Notes: generated from the letters alone by a model not told the origin. A stretch of DNA of 64,000 nt from Deinococcus rubellus (GCF_025244745.1 NZ_CP104213.1:124001-188000); one strand, 5' to 3'; shown: positions 1 to 8,969, numbered from the stretch's first letter. Numbers and translations are program-made.

Positions 1-23
1 GCGCCACAAGTCCGCAATGAAGA

Positions 24-62
24 AGCCGCCGCCTTCCGTAACTGGAGGGCGGCGGCTTTTTT
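24..62. terminator. Bidirectional hairpin terminator
   Basis: A 10-bp perfect GC stem (24-33 with 48-57) is followed on the plus strand by a run of six T. It would end a plus-strand transcript entering from the left of the window. It also lies just downstream of the minus-strand gene ending at 74, although the T tract in that direction is broken by C. Confidence 0.75.
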
Positions 63-73
63 CGTTTGTCGTT

Positions 74-468
74 TCACCCAGCAGTCGCCTCATCCAGCAG
101 CCCATTCAACGCGGCGTCAATCTGGGCGCTGAGCGCGTCCCCTTCGGCGTACCACTGCGGCGACCCGAATGCCCCCTTGAGCACCGGTGCCGCGTCCCAC
201 TGCTTCGCTGCCAGTTCTTTGAGCGCGTCCCCTGCCGCCTCGAAGTGAACCTGCCAGTCCCCAGGTGCAGCTTCAACGCGGCCCAGGTAAGCCGCCGCCT
301 CCGCCGGGGCCAGTCTGGGCGCGAGGGTGGAGAGCAGACGGCGATCTGGGCACGGCCCTCGGGAGCCTGGGAGAGGGTGCGGAGGCGGGCGAAGGCGGAG
401 GTAGACTTGACCCTGCCTCCGCCTGGAACCTCCATTTCGCTCGCGGAGGCACTTTGCTGCCGGGTCAC
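74..468 (-). pseudogene. Hypothetical protein, apparent frameshift
   Basis: The 5' part is read from a GTG at 468 that overlaps the stop of the upstream gene (GTGA), so the two look translationally coupled. After about 43 codons (LSQAPEGRAQIA) the sensible reading moves by one base into the frame ending at 74, which contains RRLLSTLAPRLAPAEAAAYLG and ends LLDEATAG. Neither frame alone gives a convincing protein. I do not recognise the family. The C-terminal part is acidic and helical-looking. It is the last gene of the operon headed by the HD-GYP gene. The frameshift may be a sequencing error, because the two genes before it show the same problem. Confidence 0.4.
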
Positions 469-804
469 GCTCCGGCCTCATCTTCGCAAGGGCTGACGGA
501 CTCGCCGACCATCCTGGCCCGCACGTCCTGCACCAGCCAGCCCAGGCGGCGGCTCAGGCGAGCCAGGCTCAGCGAACAGCTCGGCAAAGAGGGCTTCGTG
601 ACGCTGGGCCTGCAATGCGGCGAAGTAATTCATGCCGCCTACCCCCCAACCATGAGCCCCAAGCTGCCCGTAGGCGTACTCGCGCACCAGATCACGCTCG
701 GCGGTGCTCAGGGCAGCGAGCAGCCTCGGTTCCGACACGGAAGCGGGAATGGATTTCGTATCGGGTGACGGCCATTGCTGGGATTCTCTGTCATCATCCA
801 ACAT
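465..804 (-). pseudogene. Hypothetical protein, apparent frameshift
   Basis: The likely start is ATG 804, overlapping the end of the restored HD-GYP frame, and the protein begins MLDDDRES. A coherent segment (ERDLVREYAYGQLGAHGWGV followed by MNYFAALQ) runs to about codon 75. The sequence then makes more sense one base over, reading LSLARLSRRLGWLVQDVRAR and ending EDEAGA at 465. Without the shift the protein ends at 478 in an unlikely Pro/Gly/Arg-rich tail. No family is recognised. Its position between a c-di-GMP phosphodiesterase-like gene and another unknown suggests cotranscription only. Confidence 0.4.
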
Positions 805-1932
805 CCAGCAGTTGCAGGAAGGCAGAAACCACCTGCGGATCAAAATGCCGGCCTGACTGCGCCGCGATCTCACCACGCGCTTCTGCCTGCGTCCAGGCGC
901 GCTTGTAAGGCCGCACGCTGATCAGGGCGTCGTACACGTCGCACAGCGCAAAATTCGGGCCAGCAGGTGAATCTCCTCGCCGCCCACCTTCGCTGGATAG
1001 CCCTGAGCATCCCAGCGCTCATGGTGTTGCAAGACCACGGCCAGCGCCTCGGACGGCAGAAAACCCAACGCGCTGGCAAACTGGTGGCCGAAGACGACGT
1101 GGGTCTGCATCAGCGTGAATTCTTCCTCGCTCAGCTTGCCGGGCTTATGCAAAACCGCATCGGCAATGGCGATCTTCCCGATGTCGTGCAGGTACGCGCC
1201 CCAGCGCAGTGCCTGAGTTTCAGTCTCGTCAAGCTCAAGTTGCTCGGCCAGTTGAAGGGCCATCTGGGTCACCCGGTCCGTATGGCCCTGGGTTTCACGG
1301 TCGCGTGCTTCAAGGGCCAGACCCAGCGCCCGCAGCGCCGCTTCGCGCGTAGCGTTCGCCTGCTCTTCCGCCGCCAGTCGAACGATCAGTGCAGCGATGA
1401 TGCCCGCCACGCTGCTGAACAGCTGCACTTCCGCTTCGCTCCAGGCGTGAGGCACGAAGGTATGCATCAGAAAGGCACCCAGCAACTCACCCCGTTTGCC
1501 CACGACCGGCGCGGCAGCCAGGCTGAGCACACCCAGCTCAGGAAACCCGGCGGTCTGGGGCTGAGCGGCGGTGTCGTCGAAGAACATCGGGGTGCGGCGC
1601 GCCAACAGGGCGCGCATCAGTGGGGTGTCGGCGGGGAGACCATGGGCGGCAATGGCCTGCATTCCAGGCGTGTCCGGCAGCTCACCAGCGGCTGCGCGCA
1701 CTTGATAGATCAGGGGAGCAGAGGCGTCTTCGGTGGTGGCCTGGAAGTACGCCGCACCCACAGCGGCGGTGTGGTCGATCAGTTCGTTGAGGGTGGGCAC
1801 CACGCCCGATCCCAGATCGGGCGCTTCAAGGGCCACCCGGATCAATGCCAGAACGTTGTGGGCTGTCAAATCTCGGCTGTCGGGGAGCACAGTGGGCAGG
1901 GTGGACACGCAGGAAGTTCCAGTCGTTGTCAT
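794..1932 (-). pseudogene. GAF + HD-GYP domain protein, frameshifted near its C-terminus
   Basis: HD-GYP proteins hydrolyse cyclic di-GMP. Residues about 20-190 form a GAF-like sensor region. The HD-GYP domain follows, with ALGLALEARDRETQGHTDRV, AYLHDIGKIAI and HHERWDAQGYPAKVGG. The open frame stops at 922 in an unlikely ILRCATCTTP tail. Adding one base to the AAAA run at 950-953 restores the family ending (CDVYDALISVRPYKRAW, then HFDPQVVSAFLQ), with a stop at 794-796. The intact paralogue at 10915-12900 reads IFTVCDVYEALISVRPYKPAW at the same place, which supports the repair. The homopolymer position makes either a sequencing error or a recent inactivating deletion plausible. It heads a three-gene minus-strand operon. 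Confidence 0.75.
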
Positions 1933-2171
1933 AGATGGGTGACTCCAGCAGTAATCCCTGAGACGAGGTTCAAATAAAGTTGGGTGAGGGCGTGCACCTG
2001 CTTTTCTTACCGCTATTCTCTGTCGGCCCGCCGCACAGCTCCGTCACAAAAAGGCCTGTCGCTCACCCTCATGCCCATCAAAGCCTTCAGCCACTCTCTG
2101 GGCAGCGACTGGAAGCGGACAACAGGGCCGGCATGGCACGCCTCCACTGTTGAGGATTGAGAGGTAGGAGC

Positions 2172-2480
2172 TTACCGCGCGTCAATCACGAACCCCAGTC
2201 CCGCTTCCGCTGCCGTCGCCAGTCCGAGCGCCACGGCGTCGAGCACCCCGAAGAACTCACACTGGTGTGCCCGTTCAGCGGCCTGTGTTTCGCCCTCGGG
2301 CATCGGCACGACGATCACGTCTGCGGCAGACCGTGCGGGCCTGGTCGTAGCGCGCGGCGTTGGATCCGTCCGGCAGTTGCCCTGCCACGTCTGGGCGTCC
2401 TGGGCGCAGCCTCTGGCCTGCCATCCTCGACGCTTTGGGCCTGGAGATCGTCTTTCAGCCCGAGCAGTCGTGATCACCTT
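2172..2480 (-). pseudogene. Possible gene remnant of unknown family
   Basis: The last 45 or so codons (VIVVPMPEGETQAAERAHQ and then GVLDAVALGLATAAEAGLG, ending FVIDAR at 2172) look like real coding sequence. The upstream part of the frame is low-quality Arg/Pro-rich sequence, as expected of a shadow frame. On the opposite strand a short stretch at 2408-2473 (LWPAILDALGLEIVFQPEQS) resembles the end of a small HTH regulator. The region therefore seems to hold decayed or frameshifted fragments rather than one intact gene. Confidence 0.25.
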
Positions 2481-2516
2481 CCATACCGCCTGAGCACGGG
2501 CAAAATCTAGGTTAAC

Positions 2517-2556
2517 AAAAGCCCCTGCACTGCCTTTGGTGGCGAGTACAGGGGAT
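2517..2556 (-). terminator. Terminator downstream of the DUF2726-like gene
   Basis: An inverted repeat (CCCCTG at 2522-2527 with CAGGGG at 2549-2554, extended inward by ACTGCC/GGCGAGT) is followed on the minus strand by CTTTTGTT. It lies 17 bases beyond the stop of the gene ending at 2573. Confidence 0.55.
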
Positions 2557-2572
2557 TTGTCAGTCGACAGAT

Positions 2573-2878
2573 TCAGTGAGTTGCTGCCGCGACATGGCCT
2601 TGGATAATCGCGCGCAGCTCAGCGGGCTGGTGACGCTGTTGGGCGTCCAGGCGGATCAGCGGCAGCCGGGCGCTGGCGAACAGGGTGTCTTTGACAGCGT
2701 CGCGGTACTGCTGCTTATCGTTGTCGTGCGAAGCTTCGTCCAGCCCGATCCCCAGCACTGGCCGGTAGGGCCCGCGCTCCACGATCAGGAAGTCTACGTA
2801 CTTGTCCTGAAGTCTTCCAACTGAACTTCTGCCGGTATCAATAGTAAGTCGAGGAGCAGCCAGAAACGAGCGTTTCAA
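2573..2878 (-). CDS. DUF2726-like protein, probably 5'-truncated
   Basis: The core QDKYVDFLIVERGPYRPVLG, then IGLDEASHDNDKQQYRDAVK, then ASARLPLIRLDAQ matches the DUF2726 pattern: a nuclease-like fold with D-F-v...E/D-L-D-ssH-d..R-d..hd..l...glpLlr. DUF2726 proteins normally carry another 60 or more residues, including a V-F-x-V-x-L strand, before this core. The first 25 residues here do not look like that. A neighbouring frame upstream reads LLIPAEVQLEDF, which fits the missing strand, so a frameshift near 2815-2830 is likely. Function is unknown. A terminator follows the stop. Confidence 0.55.
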   Translation of the reverse strand: MKRSFLAAPRLTIDTGRSSVGRLQDKYVDFLIVERGPYRPVLGIGLDEASHDNDKQQYRDAVKDTLFASARLPLIRLDAQQRHQPAELRAIIQGHVAAATH

Positions 2879-2973
2879 ACGTGATCGATAGTCGTGGCAG
2901 AGGTTCCCTGAACTTCAAGCTACCCCCGCCCTCTATCTTCTGCAGATCAAGTTGAGACAAGACAATCGTCTGT

Positions 2974-4815
2974 TTACCAGGAGCGGGCGAACAAAAGCTG
3001 CCTGAGATAAACGAATCTGGGCGTTAGCGGTGGCAAGTTGGTGGCATTATTGAAATCGGTGTCGTAACCCCAATTACGGTTAGGAGCATTGTAGTATCCG
3101 GCTACACCCGTGCCGCTTTGCTTACCCTGAGTATGAAGGCTTGTACCAAGACTCACAAAGCTCCCCAAATAAGTCATGCTGACTGTATCCCAGTTTTCGT
3201 GGAACCGAATATAATTCTGAAGACCACCGTTATAATTGCTACTGGTAGTAACATCGATACCACTGAGAAAAGCCGCGTTGACAGTTGTTGGCACTGCTTT
3301 ACCAGTACTGATAGTGGCTGTCAGTGGTTCATTGACAGCACTGCTTAGCACATTTACAGCATCGGCCAAGACAGCAGCAGGCTTTTTATTAATCGTATTG
3401 TAATTTCCTTTGATATAGACTTGCTGATTACTAACAATGGTCAGTCCTTTAATTGCCGTCGCTCCGCTGCTCGTCCCAAGTGCATCGGCATTAATGATCT
3501 TCACGCCGTAAGCTGTTGGAAATGCAGTGGTCCCATTGATGTTGGCGTCTTGTGCTGCATTACTATCGCCGAAGCTGAAGTTCCAGACGAGGCCACCGCC
3601 AGTAGCATCATCAATAGTGAGCGGAAGATTGTCTCCATTGGTAAAGCCACCCCCAGCAATGCAGTCCATCAGCTTCTTCTGATCCACTTCAATCACAGTC
3701 ATAGATTTTTGTTCACGGCCATCATACAGACCGCCGACTTTGACTGCTACTGCTTGGCTTGGAATTGGCACTGACGGACTTGGAGCTGGATTGCAGGCCG
3801 CCAATCTCAATGTAGCCGGGTAATTAATTGACTTATCGGCATTAACGACTTGGAGACTAAAGGTACTACCATTCTTATAAGCCACAATCCGCAGATCGGC
3901 CTTTGACCATAATTCGTTGGCCGGATCCGGCCTCAAGCTACTAATTGTTGGTACAGTAAGTGCCTGCTGCTGATCGAGTACATTCTTGTTGAATGGAGTC
4001 AAAAGAGAGCCGGTTATTTTATCATTAACAAGATCTCTGCTTGCACCTTTGCATGGCATAGTCACCGAAGAGATGACGACACTGCCAGCTGTATCACAAG
4101 AGCGTCCATCTTTGCCAAAGCGATAGATACTCTGCCCTGCTGTCGTTTTACCATTGATTGTGAGTGGGGCACCAGAATTCAGAAAAAGATTAGCATTGGT
4201 GTGTACTCGTCCATTCAATGTCATCGGCGGTCCAGGGTGAAATTCCAGATCATTCGTGTAAAATGCGGCAAACTGAAAAAGAGGTACCAATCGCGATTGG
4301 AAGTTCATAAAAAGAGATGCTTCCTTTTCACCAGTCTTAGTATTATAGGCATCGCTCTGAACCCGATAAGCGTATTGTTGGTAATTAAGGCCTACATAAA
4401 CGTCACCTGGCTGGACAGTGCCAGTTTCCGGCTGACCCGCAACGTACTTAGTAATATCAGTGACGTAAGTTCTGACTGTGCGTCCACCAATCGTATAGGG
4501 GGTACAAATAAAATCCCCACTTCCTAAGTTGCTCCCAGTACATGGTAACGGGCCGGTAGGGTTGCTTGGACCTGGGACGGTCGGGCTGTTGCCTACTGGA
4601 CGCTGGTACCCAACAAATGTGGCACGAACCAGTTCGGCCCGCAGATTCAATCCACCTTCAGCAGCGTAGAATCCCTGCTGGGCTGCCAGACTGTAGCGGC
4701 CAGTTTTCAGCTCACTCAGGGTCAGTGTGAAGTAAGCCGTGAGAATAGCCATCAATACCACCATCATGATCAGTACGCTAACAACCGCGATGCCCTGGTC
4801 TTTATATTTTTTCAT
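2974..4815 (-). CDS. PilX-like minor pilin / DUF4900-type protein
   Basis: This 613-residue protein starts KKYKDQGIAVVSVLIMMVVL. That is a class III-like prepilin N-terminus: a short basic leader, a Gly before the hydrophobic helix, and E at about position 34, followed by a long Thr/Asn/Gly-rich extracellular part. Type IV pilus minor components of this kind sit at the pilus tip or act in pilus priming. It is the last and largest gene of a four-gene minus-strand operon and is separated by only 8 bases from the PilW-like gene. Its base composition is clearly more AT-rich than the neighbouring genes, suggesting exchange or fast diversification of the surface-exposed part. The DUF4900 assignment is from memory of Deinococcus relatives. 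Confidence 0.7.
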   Translation of the reverse strand: MKKYKDQGIAVVSVLIMMVVLMAILTAYFTLTLSELKTGRYSLAAQQGFYAAEGGLNLRAELVRATFVGYQRPVGNSPTVPGPSNPTGPLPCTGSNLGSGDFICTPYTIGGRTVRTYVTDITKYVAGQPETGTVQPGDVYVGLNYQQYAYRVQSDAYNTKTGEKEASLFMNFQSRLVPLFQFAAFYTNDLEFHPGPPMTLNGRVHTNANLFLNSGAPLTINGKTTAGQSIYRFGKDGRSCDTAGSVVISSVTMPCKGASRDLVNDKITGSLLTPFNKNVLDQQQALTVPTISSLRPDPANELWSKADLRIVAYKNGSTFSLQVVNADKSINYPATLRLAACNPAPSPSVPIPSQAVAVKVGGLYDGREQKSMTVIEVDQKKLMDCIAGGGFTNGDNLPLTIDDATGGGLVWNFSFGDSNAAQDANINGTTAFPTAYGVKIINADALGTSSGATAIKGLTIVSNQQVYIKGNYNTINKKPAAVLADAVNVLSSAVNEPLTATISTGKAVPTTVNAAFLSGIDVTTSSNYNGGLQNYIRFHENWDTVSMTYLGSFVSLGTSLHTQGKQSGTGVAGYYNAPNRNWGYDTDFNNATNLPPLTPRFVYLRQLLFARSW

Positions 4816-4823
4816 GATTTCCT

Positions 4824-5774
4824 TTAACGATCAGCACTGTTGGCGTTGCGGGGCGTGAGACGCTCGTTAAACGTTCTGGTGACCGTTTTGCTGCCGCTGG
4901 TGTCTTTGACCGTCAAATTCACGTCGAGGAATGCCAGAGCTTTCCAATTCAGGTTGCTAGGATTGGGTGATGGTGGAAACGGCAAGGTTGTAGCAATAGC
5001 CGGTGTGGTTTTGGTCACGCCAGTGGAAGGCTTGAGGTATGGTGTGATTTTAAAAGAAACCACGTTGGGTGTGGCAGGCTGGGCAGTGGCTGTATTCTGT
5101 GAGAGCATCAACTGGCCATTTGACACGCTATAAACGCGATTTTCGAGCAGATAGACCCGAATATCTTTGTCGGCTGCACCAACAGTCACTTTTCGGGGAT
5201 CGTATACGCTGGACGGTGAACTCACAGCATTGACCGTCTGAATCGTTCCCGTTGTGATGATCGCAGGCGAAAGCAGGGTCAGATAATCGTATCTCATGTT
5301 GCTCATGTCGATGACGAAACCCACTGCACCAGCTGCCGTGCTCCAGGTACTTACATCTTGTAACGTCGTTGTACATGCGCTCGGAAGTTGACTGATGCCC
5401 CCTGTGAACAGAGTGTTGTAACCCACAGGAACATTCCCATTGACGTAGATACTTCCAGCAGTCTGTGCGCAGAGCGGCAGTGGACCGTCAGCCAGACCCC
5501 GGCGCAAGGTCAGCACTGCATTCCCGTTAGCGTCCTGAGTGATCGTCAGTGCAGGAAAATCGCTGGTCAACCGTTCTCCAGTCTGCTGGATATCTGCCCC
5601 GAGCACATCGAAGGTGCTGCGGGCATTGCCTTCTGCGCCGTTGCGGGCCTGATCAGCACGGAAAAGTGACAGAGAAGAAGTGGTAAACCCCAGGATAATT
5701 CCCAGAATGAGGAGCAAAATAACCATGACGACCAATAGCTCGATGATGGTCAGACCTGCTGTTGAACGCTTCAT
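4824..5774 (-). CDS. PilW/PulJ-like prepilin
   Basis: The N-terminus MKRSTAGLTIIELLVVMVIL is a textbook type IV prepilin: a short leader, G-1, Leu+1, Glu+5 and a hydrophobic helix. It would be cut by prepilin peptidase and assembled at the inner membrane. The rest (316 residues in total) is a beta-rich globular region of the PilW/PulJ type. The start codon at 5774 abuts the stop of the upstream PilV-like gene, so translation is probably coupled. It belongs to the FimT-PilV-PilW-PilX order typical of minor pilin operons. Exact PilW orthology is inferred from order and length rather than from a diagnostic motif. Confidence 0.75.
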   Translation of the reverse strand: MKRSTAGLTIIELLVVMVILLLILGIILGFTTSSLSLFRADQARNGAEGNARSTFDVLGADIQQTGERLTSDFPALTITQDANGNAVLTLRRGLADGPLPLCAQTAGSIYVNGNVPVGYNTLFTGGISQLPSACTTTLQDVSTWSTAAGAVGFVIDMSNMRYDYLTLLSPAIITTGTIQTVNAVSSPSSVYDPRKVTVGAADKDIRVYLLENRVYSVSNGQLMLSQNTATAQPATPNVVSFKITPYLKPSTGVTKTTPAIATTLPFPPSPNPSNLNWKALAFLDVNLTVKDTSGSKTVTRTFNERLTPRNANSADR

Positions 5775-6250
5775 CAGCTTCCCGCCGCGCTCTGGCTACT
5801 GACGCTGGTGAATACAGTGTCGGTGCTGACCAGATCGGTGGTGGCACCTGCGCCAAAACGGGCACGTACCCGGATACTGCGGGCGTTGGTGGTGCAGTAA
5901 AGTGGCTGCAAGCAGTAATCGGTATACACCGTGAACGTCCGGTTGTTGACGGTCACAGACTCGACACCGCTTGCCGCGCCAATGCCAGGCAAGGTACTCG
6001 GATCGATGGCGCGGGTATTGTCGAGCACCCGGCGCACCGCGACGGCTGCGGCACTCCTCAATTCATTCTGGTTGTTGAGGGTCGCATTACTCAGCAGACC
6101 ACTCGTCACGAAGCTCAACACGATGCCGATAATTAAGATGGCCACCAGTACTTCAATCAAGGACATGCCTTGCTCGCACTTGGCTGCTTGCGACTGAACA
6201 CCCTGTGGGTAGGAGCTAGCTCTGGCATCATTCTTCTGAACAATTTTCAC
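5774..6250 (-). CDS. PilV-like prepilin
   Basis: I place the start at GTG 6250, which overlaps the TGA of the upstream gene (GTGA). A longer open frame reaches 6376 but only reads antisense-quality sequence inside that gene. From this start the protein has a 27-residue leader ending KCEQG, then MSLIEVLVAILIIGIVL, which is the prepilin cleavage site and helix with Glu+5. The mature part is about 130 residues, with a Cys pair (DYCLQPLYC) that may form a disulfide. It is the second gene of the minor pilin operon. Confidence 0.75.
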   Translation of the reverse strand: MKIVQKNDARASSYPQGVQSQAAKCEQGMSLIEVLVAILIIGIVLSFVTSGLLSNATLNNQNELRSAAAVAVRRVLDNTRAIDPSTLPGIGAASGVESVTVNNRTFTVYTDYCLQPLYCTTNARSIRVRARFGAGATTDLVSTDTVFTSVSSQSAAGS

Positions 6251-6702
6251 TGGAGAATCACACTTCCTGTCAGATAGAGCGTGAGGGTTTTGGTGCGTCC
6301 CCGCCCATCCATGACGGTAAGGGGGCCAATGGGGGAAGTCTGAAGCGTGCCACGCGGCACGAAACAAACGTTCCAATTGGAGCCTTGAGCACTCAGGGTG
6401 ACTCCACTCGGCAATTCAGGAGTGGGCAGGGTCTGGGGATTGGCCAGACTGGCGCAATCATCAACCCGCCGGAAGATGAGTTTGCCGGCGTTCAGGGAAA
6501 CTTGCCGACCACTGCTGGTACTCAGGGCCTGAGCACGGACCTCCAGAAAGCTGGCCCTGATAATTGATCCTGCATTTCCAGCATCGTTGTTCAGGCCCTT
6601 GACGCTCAGCACCCCGAAGGAGAACAAAACTCCCAGAATGGCCATCACGATCAGAAGTTCAAAGATGGTATAGCCTTGGTTTTTGTGGACGGCAAAAGTC
6701 AT
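6247..6702 (-). CDS. FimT/GspH-like prepilin
   Basis: The sequence begins MTFAVHKNQGYTIFELLIVM. It is a prepilin leader with G-1, an aromatic residue at +1 and Glu+5, followed by a hydrophobic helix. The 151-residue length and a C-terminal beta-rich region with two Cys (DDCASL and NVCFVPRG) fit the FimT/GspH family of minor pseudopilins. It is the first gene of the operon. The region upstream (6703-6840) contains the palindrome-like GTCAAGCGGGTTTGAC, which could be a regulatory site, but I see no clear promoter. Confidence 0.75.
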   Translation of the reverse strand: MTFAVHKNQGYTIFELLIVMAILGVLFSFGVLSVKGLNNDAGNAGSIIRASFLEVRAQALSTSSGRQVSLNAGKLIFRRVDDCASLANPQTLPTPELPSGVTLSAQGSNWNVCFVPRGTLQTSPIGPLTVMDGRGRTKTLTLYLTGSVILQ

Positions 6703-7399
6703 GTTCTCCTTATGGCACAGCTTCTCTTACGGTTTTCTGAGCGCAGCTGGCGGACTGACCGAGTCAAGCGGGTTTGACTTGATCTCTCAAAGTGCGGCGA
6801 TAATGGAACATTTTGCAATCGACCGTTATTTATAGGAACTGTTCGGAAAGATGTCGCATTCTCCAGCGTTTTAAACCGTGAAAAGGAGATTACGCAATCA
6901 GCGATTGCAGATAGGGCTGGAATCTAAACACGCTCCAAGAACGGCTTCTATCATTTCACTTAACAGTATAAAAGCTACCCTCTCGCCTAGCACTCACCCT
7001 GAATGGGGGTAGGCCAACCACAAACTGCTACCGCATCGAGAGGCCATTTGCGCGACCTGCAAAACTCAGCTTCACACAGCAGGCAAAGCAAAGCGATATG
7101 CATAAACTTAAGCTGAATACTGGGTGGCCAAGAGAAGGTAAAGTTCGCACTCACACGATCAAAAACCGTATATTTTGTTCGCTGATTTCTTCCATTTATA
7201 TTGCCGCATTCGACCTTGTTTTCACCCGTAGCGGCGCGAGACTTCGTAGCGGGCCGAGCAACTCCGACGATGCTAAATCTGGATCAGTCGGCAGTTGAGC
7301 AGGCCGCAACCAAATGCTCGCTTCCCGCATGGTGGCCTTAGCCACTCCGCGCTCCCCTCAAAATCCCATCCTTTTCGTGAAGTCAGACATGATGCATAA
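6703..7399. other. Non-coding stretch between the pilin operon and the IscB element
   Basis: These roughly 700 bases hold no convincing gene. One 66-codon plus-strand frame at 7098-7298 has no homology-like pattern and no clear ribosome binding site. The left part must carry the promoter of the minus-strand pilin operon. The right edge, up to 7399, is the original upstream region of the HTH gene now at 8991, cut off from it by the IscB element. Confidence 0.5.
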
Positions 7400-7646
7400 G
7401 GTGTAAGCAACCCCAGGCCTAAAGGCCGGGGCTTTTAAGGCCCCACTTGCTTACCCGACGACCCGTAAGGGTAAACGATGTTCAAGCCATCACACCCAAG
7501 AATGCCTCGCCAGTTTTTGGCTCTGTGTCTACAAACAAAGAAAGCCGGGAAGGGAAAACCTCGCGCCTCTGAATGTAGAGCGACAAACTTGAAGATGCCC
7601 GTCTAGGCGAACTTTACACGGCGCTTACGCGCAACAAGGACACACG
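7384..7646 (+). ncRNA. IscB omega RNA (guide plus scaffold)
   Basis: IscB nucleases use an RNA encoded directly upstream, with a guide of about 16 nt at its 5' end followed by a scaffold. Here the scaffold starts with an 8-bp stem, GTAAGCAA (7403-7410) with TTGCTTAC (7447-7454), which encloses the element's left palindromes. It is followed by CCCGTAAGGG (7461-7470), similar in place and content to the CGTAAGG segment of characterised omega RNAs. It ends near ACAAGGACACACG, which also serves as the ribosome binding region of iscB. The guide would be the 16 or so bases ending at 7399 (CAGACATGATGCATAA), that is, flanking chromosomal sequence. Exact ends are inferred. Confidence 0.65.
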
Positions 7647-8918
7647 ATGAGTCACCGAGTTTTTGTTCTCAACCCAGATAAATCCCCATTGATGCCGTGT
7701 ACGGCAAAACGGGCCAGGAAGATGCTGGAAGGCGGTAAGGCCGCTGTGTGGCGGCGTTATCCGTTCACAGTCATCCTGAAAGAAGCGTCTCCGAACCTCT
7801 CCCAACCCCTCGCCCTCAAGCTCGATCCTGGCTCCAAAACCACTGGTATGGCGCTCGTACTGAAAGGCAAGACGGGGAAGCAATGCATCTGGGGCGCGGA
7901 ACTGGCGCACCGGGGTATGGCGATCAAGCTCAAACTACTCGCCCGCCGCTCACTGCGCTCAGCTCGCCGCAATCGCAAGCTGCGCCATCGCCCGGCCCGC
8001 TTCCTGAACCGCACCAAGCCTGCCGGGTGGTTGCCGCCATCCCTGATGCACCGCGTCCTCACCATCAAGTCGTGGGCGAAGCGGCTGGATCGCCTCACGC
8101 CGTTGGATGCCTTCTCGATGGAGCTGGTGTCGTTCGACACGCAGAAGATGATGAATCCTGACATCCAACGCGAGGAGTATCAGAAGGGAACGCTCTTCGG
8201 TACGGAGGTGCGGGCCTACCTGCGTCAAAAATGGGACGACAAGTGCGCCTACTGCGGGAAAAAAGGCGAAGAGGTCGAGCACCTTGTCCCCCGCTCTCGT
8301 GGCGGCTCCAATCGCATCAACAACCTCGTGTGGTCTTGCCGCAAGTGCAACGAGGAGAAGGACAACCTCACCCTGGAGGAGTTCCTAGCTAGGAAGCCCG
8401 CCGTCCTGCGAAAGATTCAGGAGCAGCAGAAGGCGTCCCTCCACGACTCGGCTGCCGTCAACGCCACCAAGTACCGCCTACTGGACGAACTCAAGACCTT
8501 CGGATACCCCGTAGAAACCGGGAGCGGCGCTCAGACCAGCTTCAACCGCACTGAGCAGGGCTACGAGAAAGCGCACTGGATTGATGCGGCCTGCGTTGGG
8601 GATTCGGGCGAGAGCGTTGCCCTCCGGCCCCTGAAGCCCCTGAAGGTCGCCTGCATGGGGCGCGGCAATCGTCAGGTGTGCGGCACAAATAAGTACGGCT
8701 TCCCGATTCGGCACCGGACGCGCCAGAAAGTGTTCTTTGGCTTTCAGACCGGAGACATGGTGCGGGCCGTGGTCACAACGGGCAAGAAGGTGGGGACGTA
8801 CATCGGGCGGGTTTCTGTGCGGGCGACTGGCAGTTTCAAACTTCCGCAGGTGGACGGCATCCATCACCGCTTCTTCATAACGCTACACAAAGGAGATGGC
8901 TATGGCTACAGCTTCTAG
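7647..8918 (+). CDS. iscB: IscB RNA-guided HNH/RuvC endonuclease
   Basis: IscB is the transposon-encoded ancestor of Cas9 and cuts double-stranded DNA chosen by an omega RNA guide. All parts are visible in the 423 residues. The PLMP motif is at 14-17. RuvC-I is LKLDPGSKTTG with Asp60. An Arg-rich bridge helix spans 99-122 and RuvC-II has Glu159. The HNH domain has zinc-binding CxxC pairs at 200/203 and 231/234 and the EH dipeptide at 211-212. RuvC-III is HWIDAA, with His310 and Asp313. A C-terminal TAM-interaction-like region follows. No catalytic residue is missing, so it should be active. The start ATG at 7647 follows AAGGA with good spacing. A loose annotation as an HNH endonuclease or RRXRR protein would be the same gene. 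Confidence 0.93.
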   Translation: MSHRVFVLNPDKSPLMPCTAKRARKMLEGGKAAVWRRYPFTVILKEASPNLSQPLALKLDPGSKTTGMALVLKGKTGKQCIWGAELAHRGMAIKLKLLARRSLRSARRNRKLRHRPARFLNRTKPAGWLPPSLMHRVLTIKSWAKRLDRLTPLDAFSMELVSFDTQKMMNPDIQREEYQKGTLFGTEVRAYLRQKWDDKCAYCGKKGEEVEHLVPRSRGGSNRINNLVWSCRKCNEEKDNLTLEEFLARKPAVLRKIQEQQKASLHDSAAVNATKYRLLDELKTFGYPVETGSGAQTSFNRTEQGYEKAHWIDAACVGDSGESVALRPLKPLKVACMGRGNRQVCGTNKYGFPIRHRTRQKVFFGFQTGDMVRAVVTTGKKVGTYIGRVSVRATGSFKLPQVDGIHHRFFITLHKGDGYGYSF

Positions 8919-8947
8919 GAGCGCCCCTGGCGCTCACCCCCTTACCT

Positions 8948-8969
8948 CCCCAGCCCTAAAGGGCGGGGC
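8948..8969. repeat. Right-end palindrome of the iscB element
   Basis: CCCAGCCCTAAAGGGCGGGG can fold into a 7-8 bp hairpin. It closely matches the palindrome at 13200-13219 of the tnpA-tnpB element, apart from orientation. In IS200/IS605 elements such subterminal hairpins are the TnpA recognition sites. Confidence 0.65.

Noticed and set aside
967..1977. Long plus-strand frame opposite the HD-GYP gene
   Set aside because: The minus strand carries recognisable HD-GYP motifs; the plus frame is Gly/Arg/Gln-rich shadow sequence.
7098..7298. 66-codon plus-strand frame between the pilin operon and iscB
   Set aside because: No ribosome binding site, no coherent composition and no recognisable pattern.
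7403..7454. Considered the GTAAGCAA...TTGCTTAC structure as a terminator or riboswitch
   Set aside because: There is no T tract, and its place directly before iscB together with the CGTAAGG segment fits an omega RNA scaffold better.
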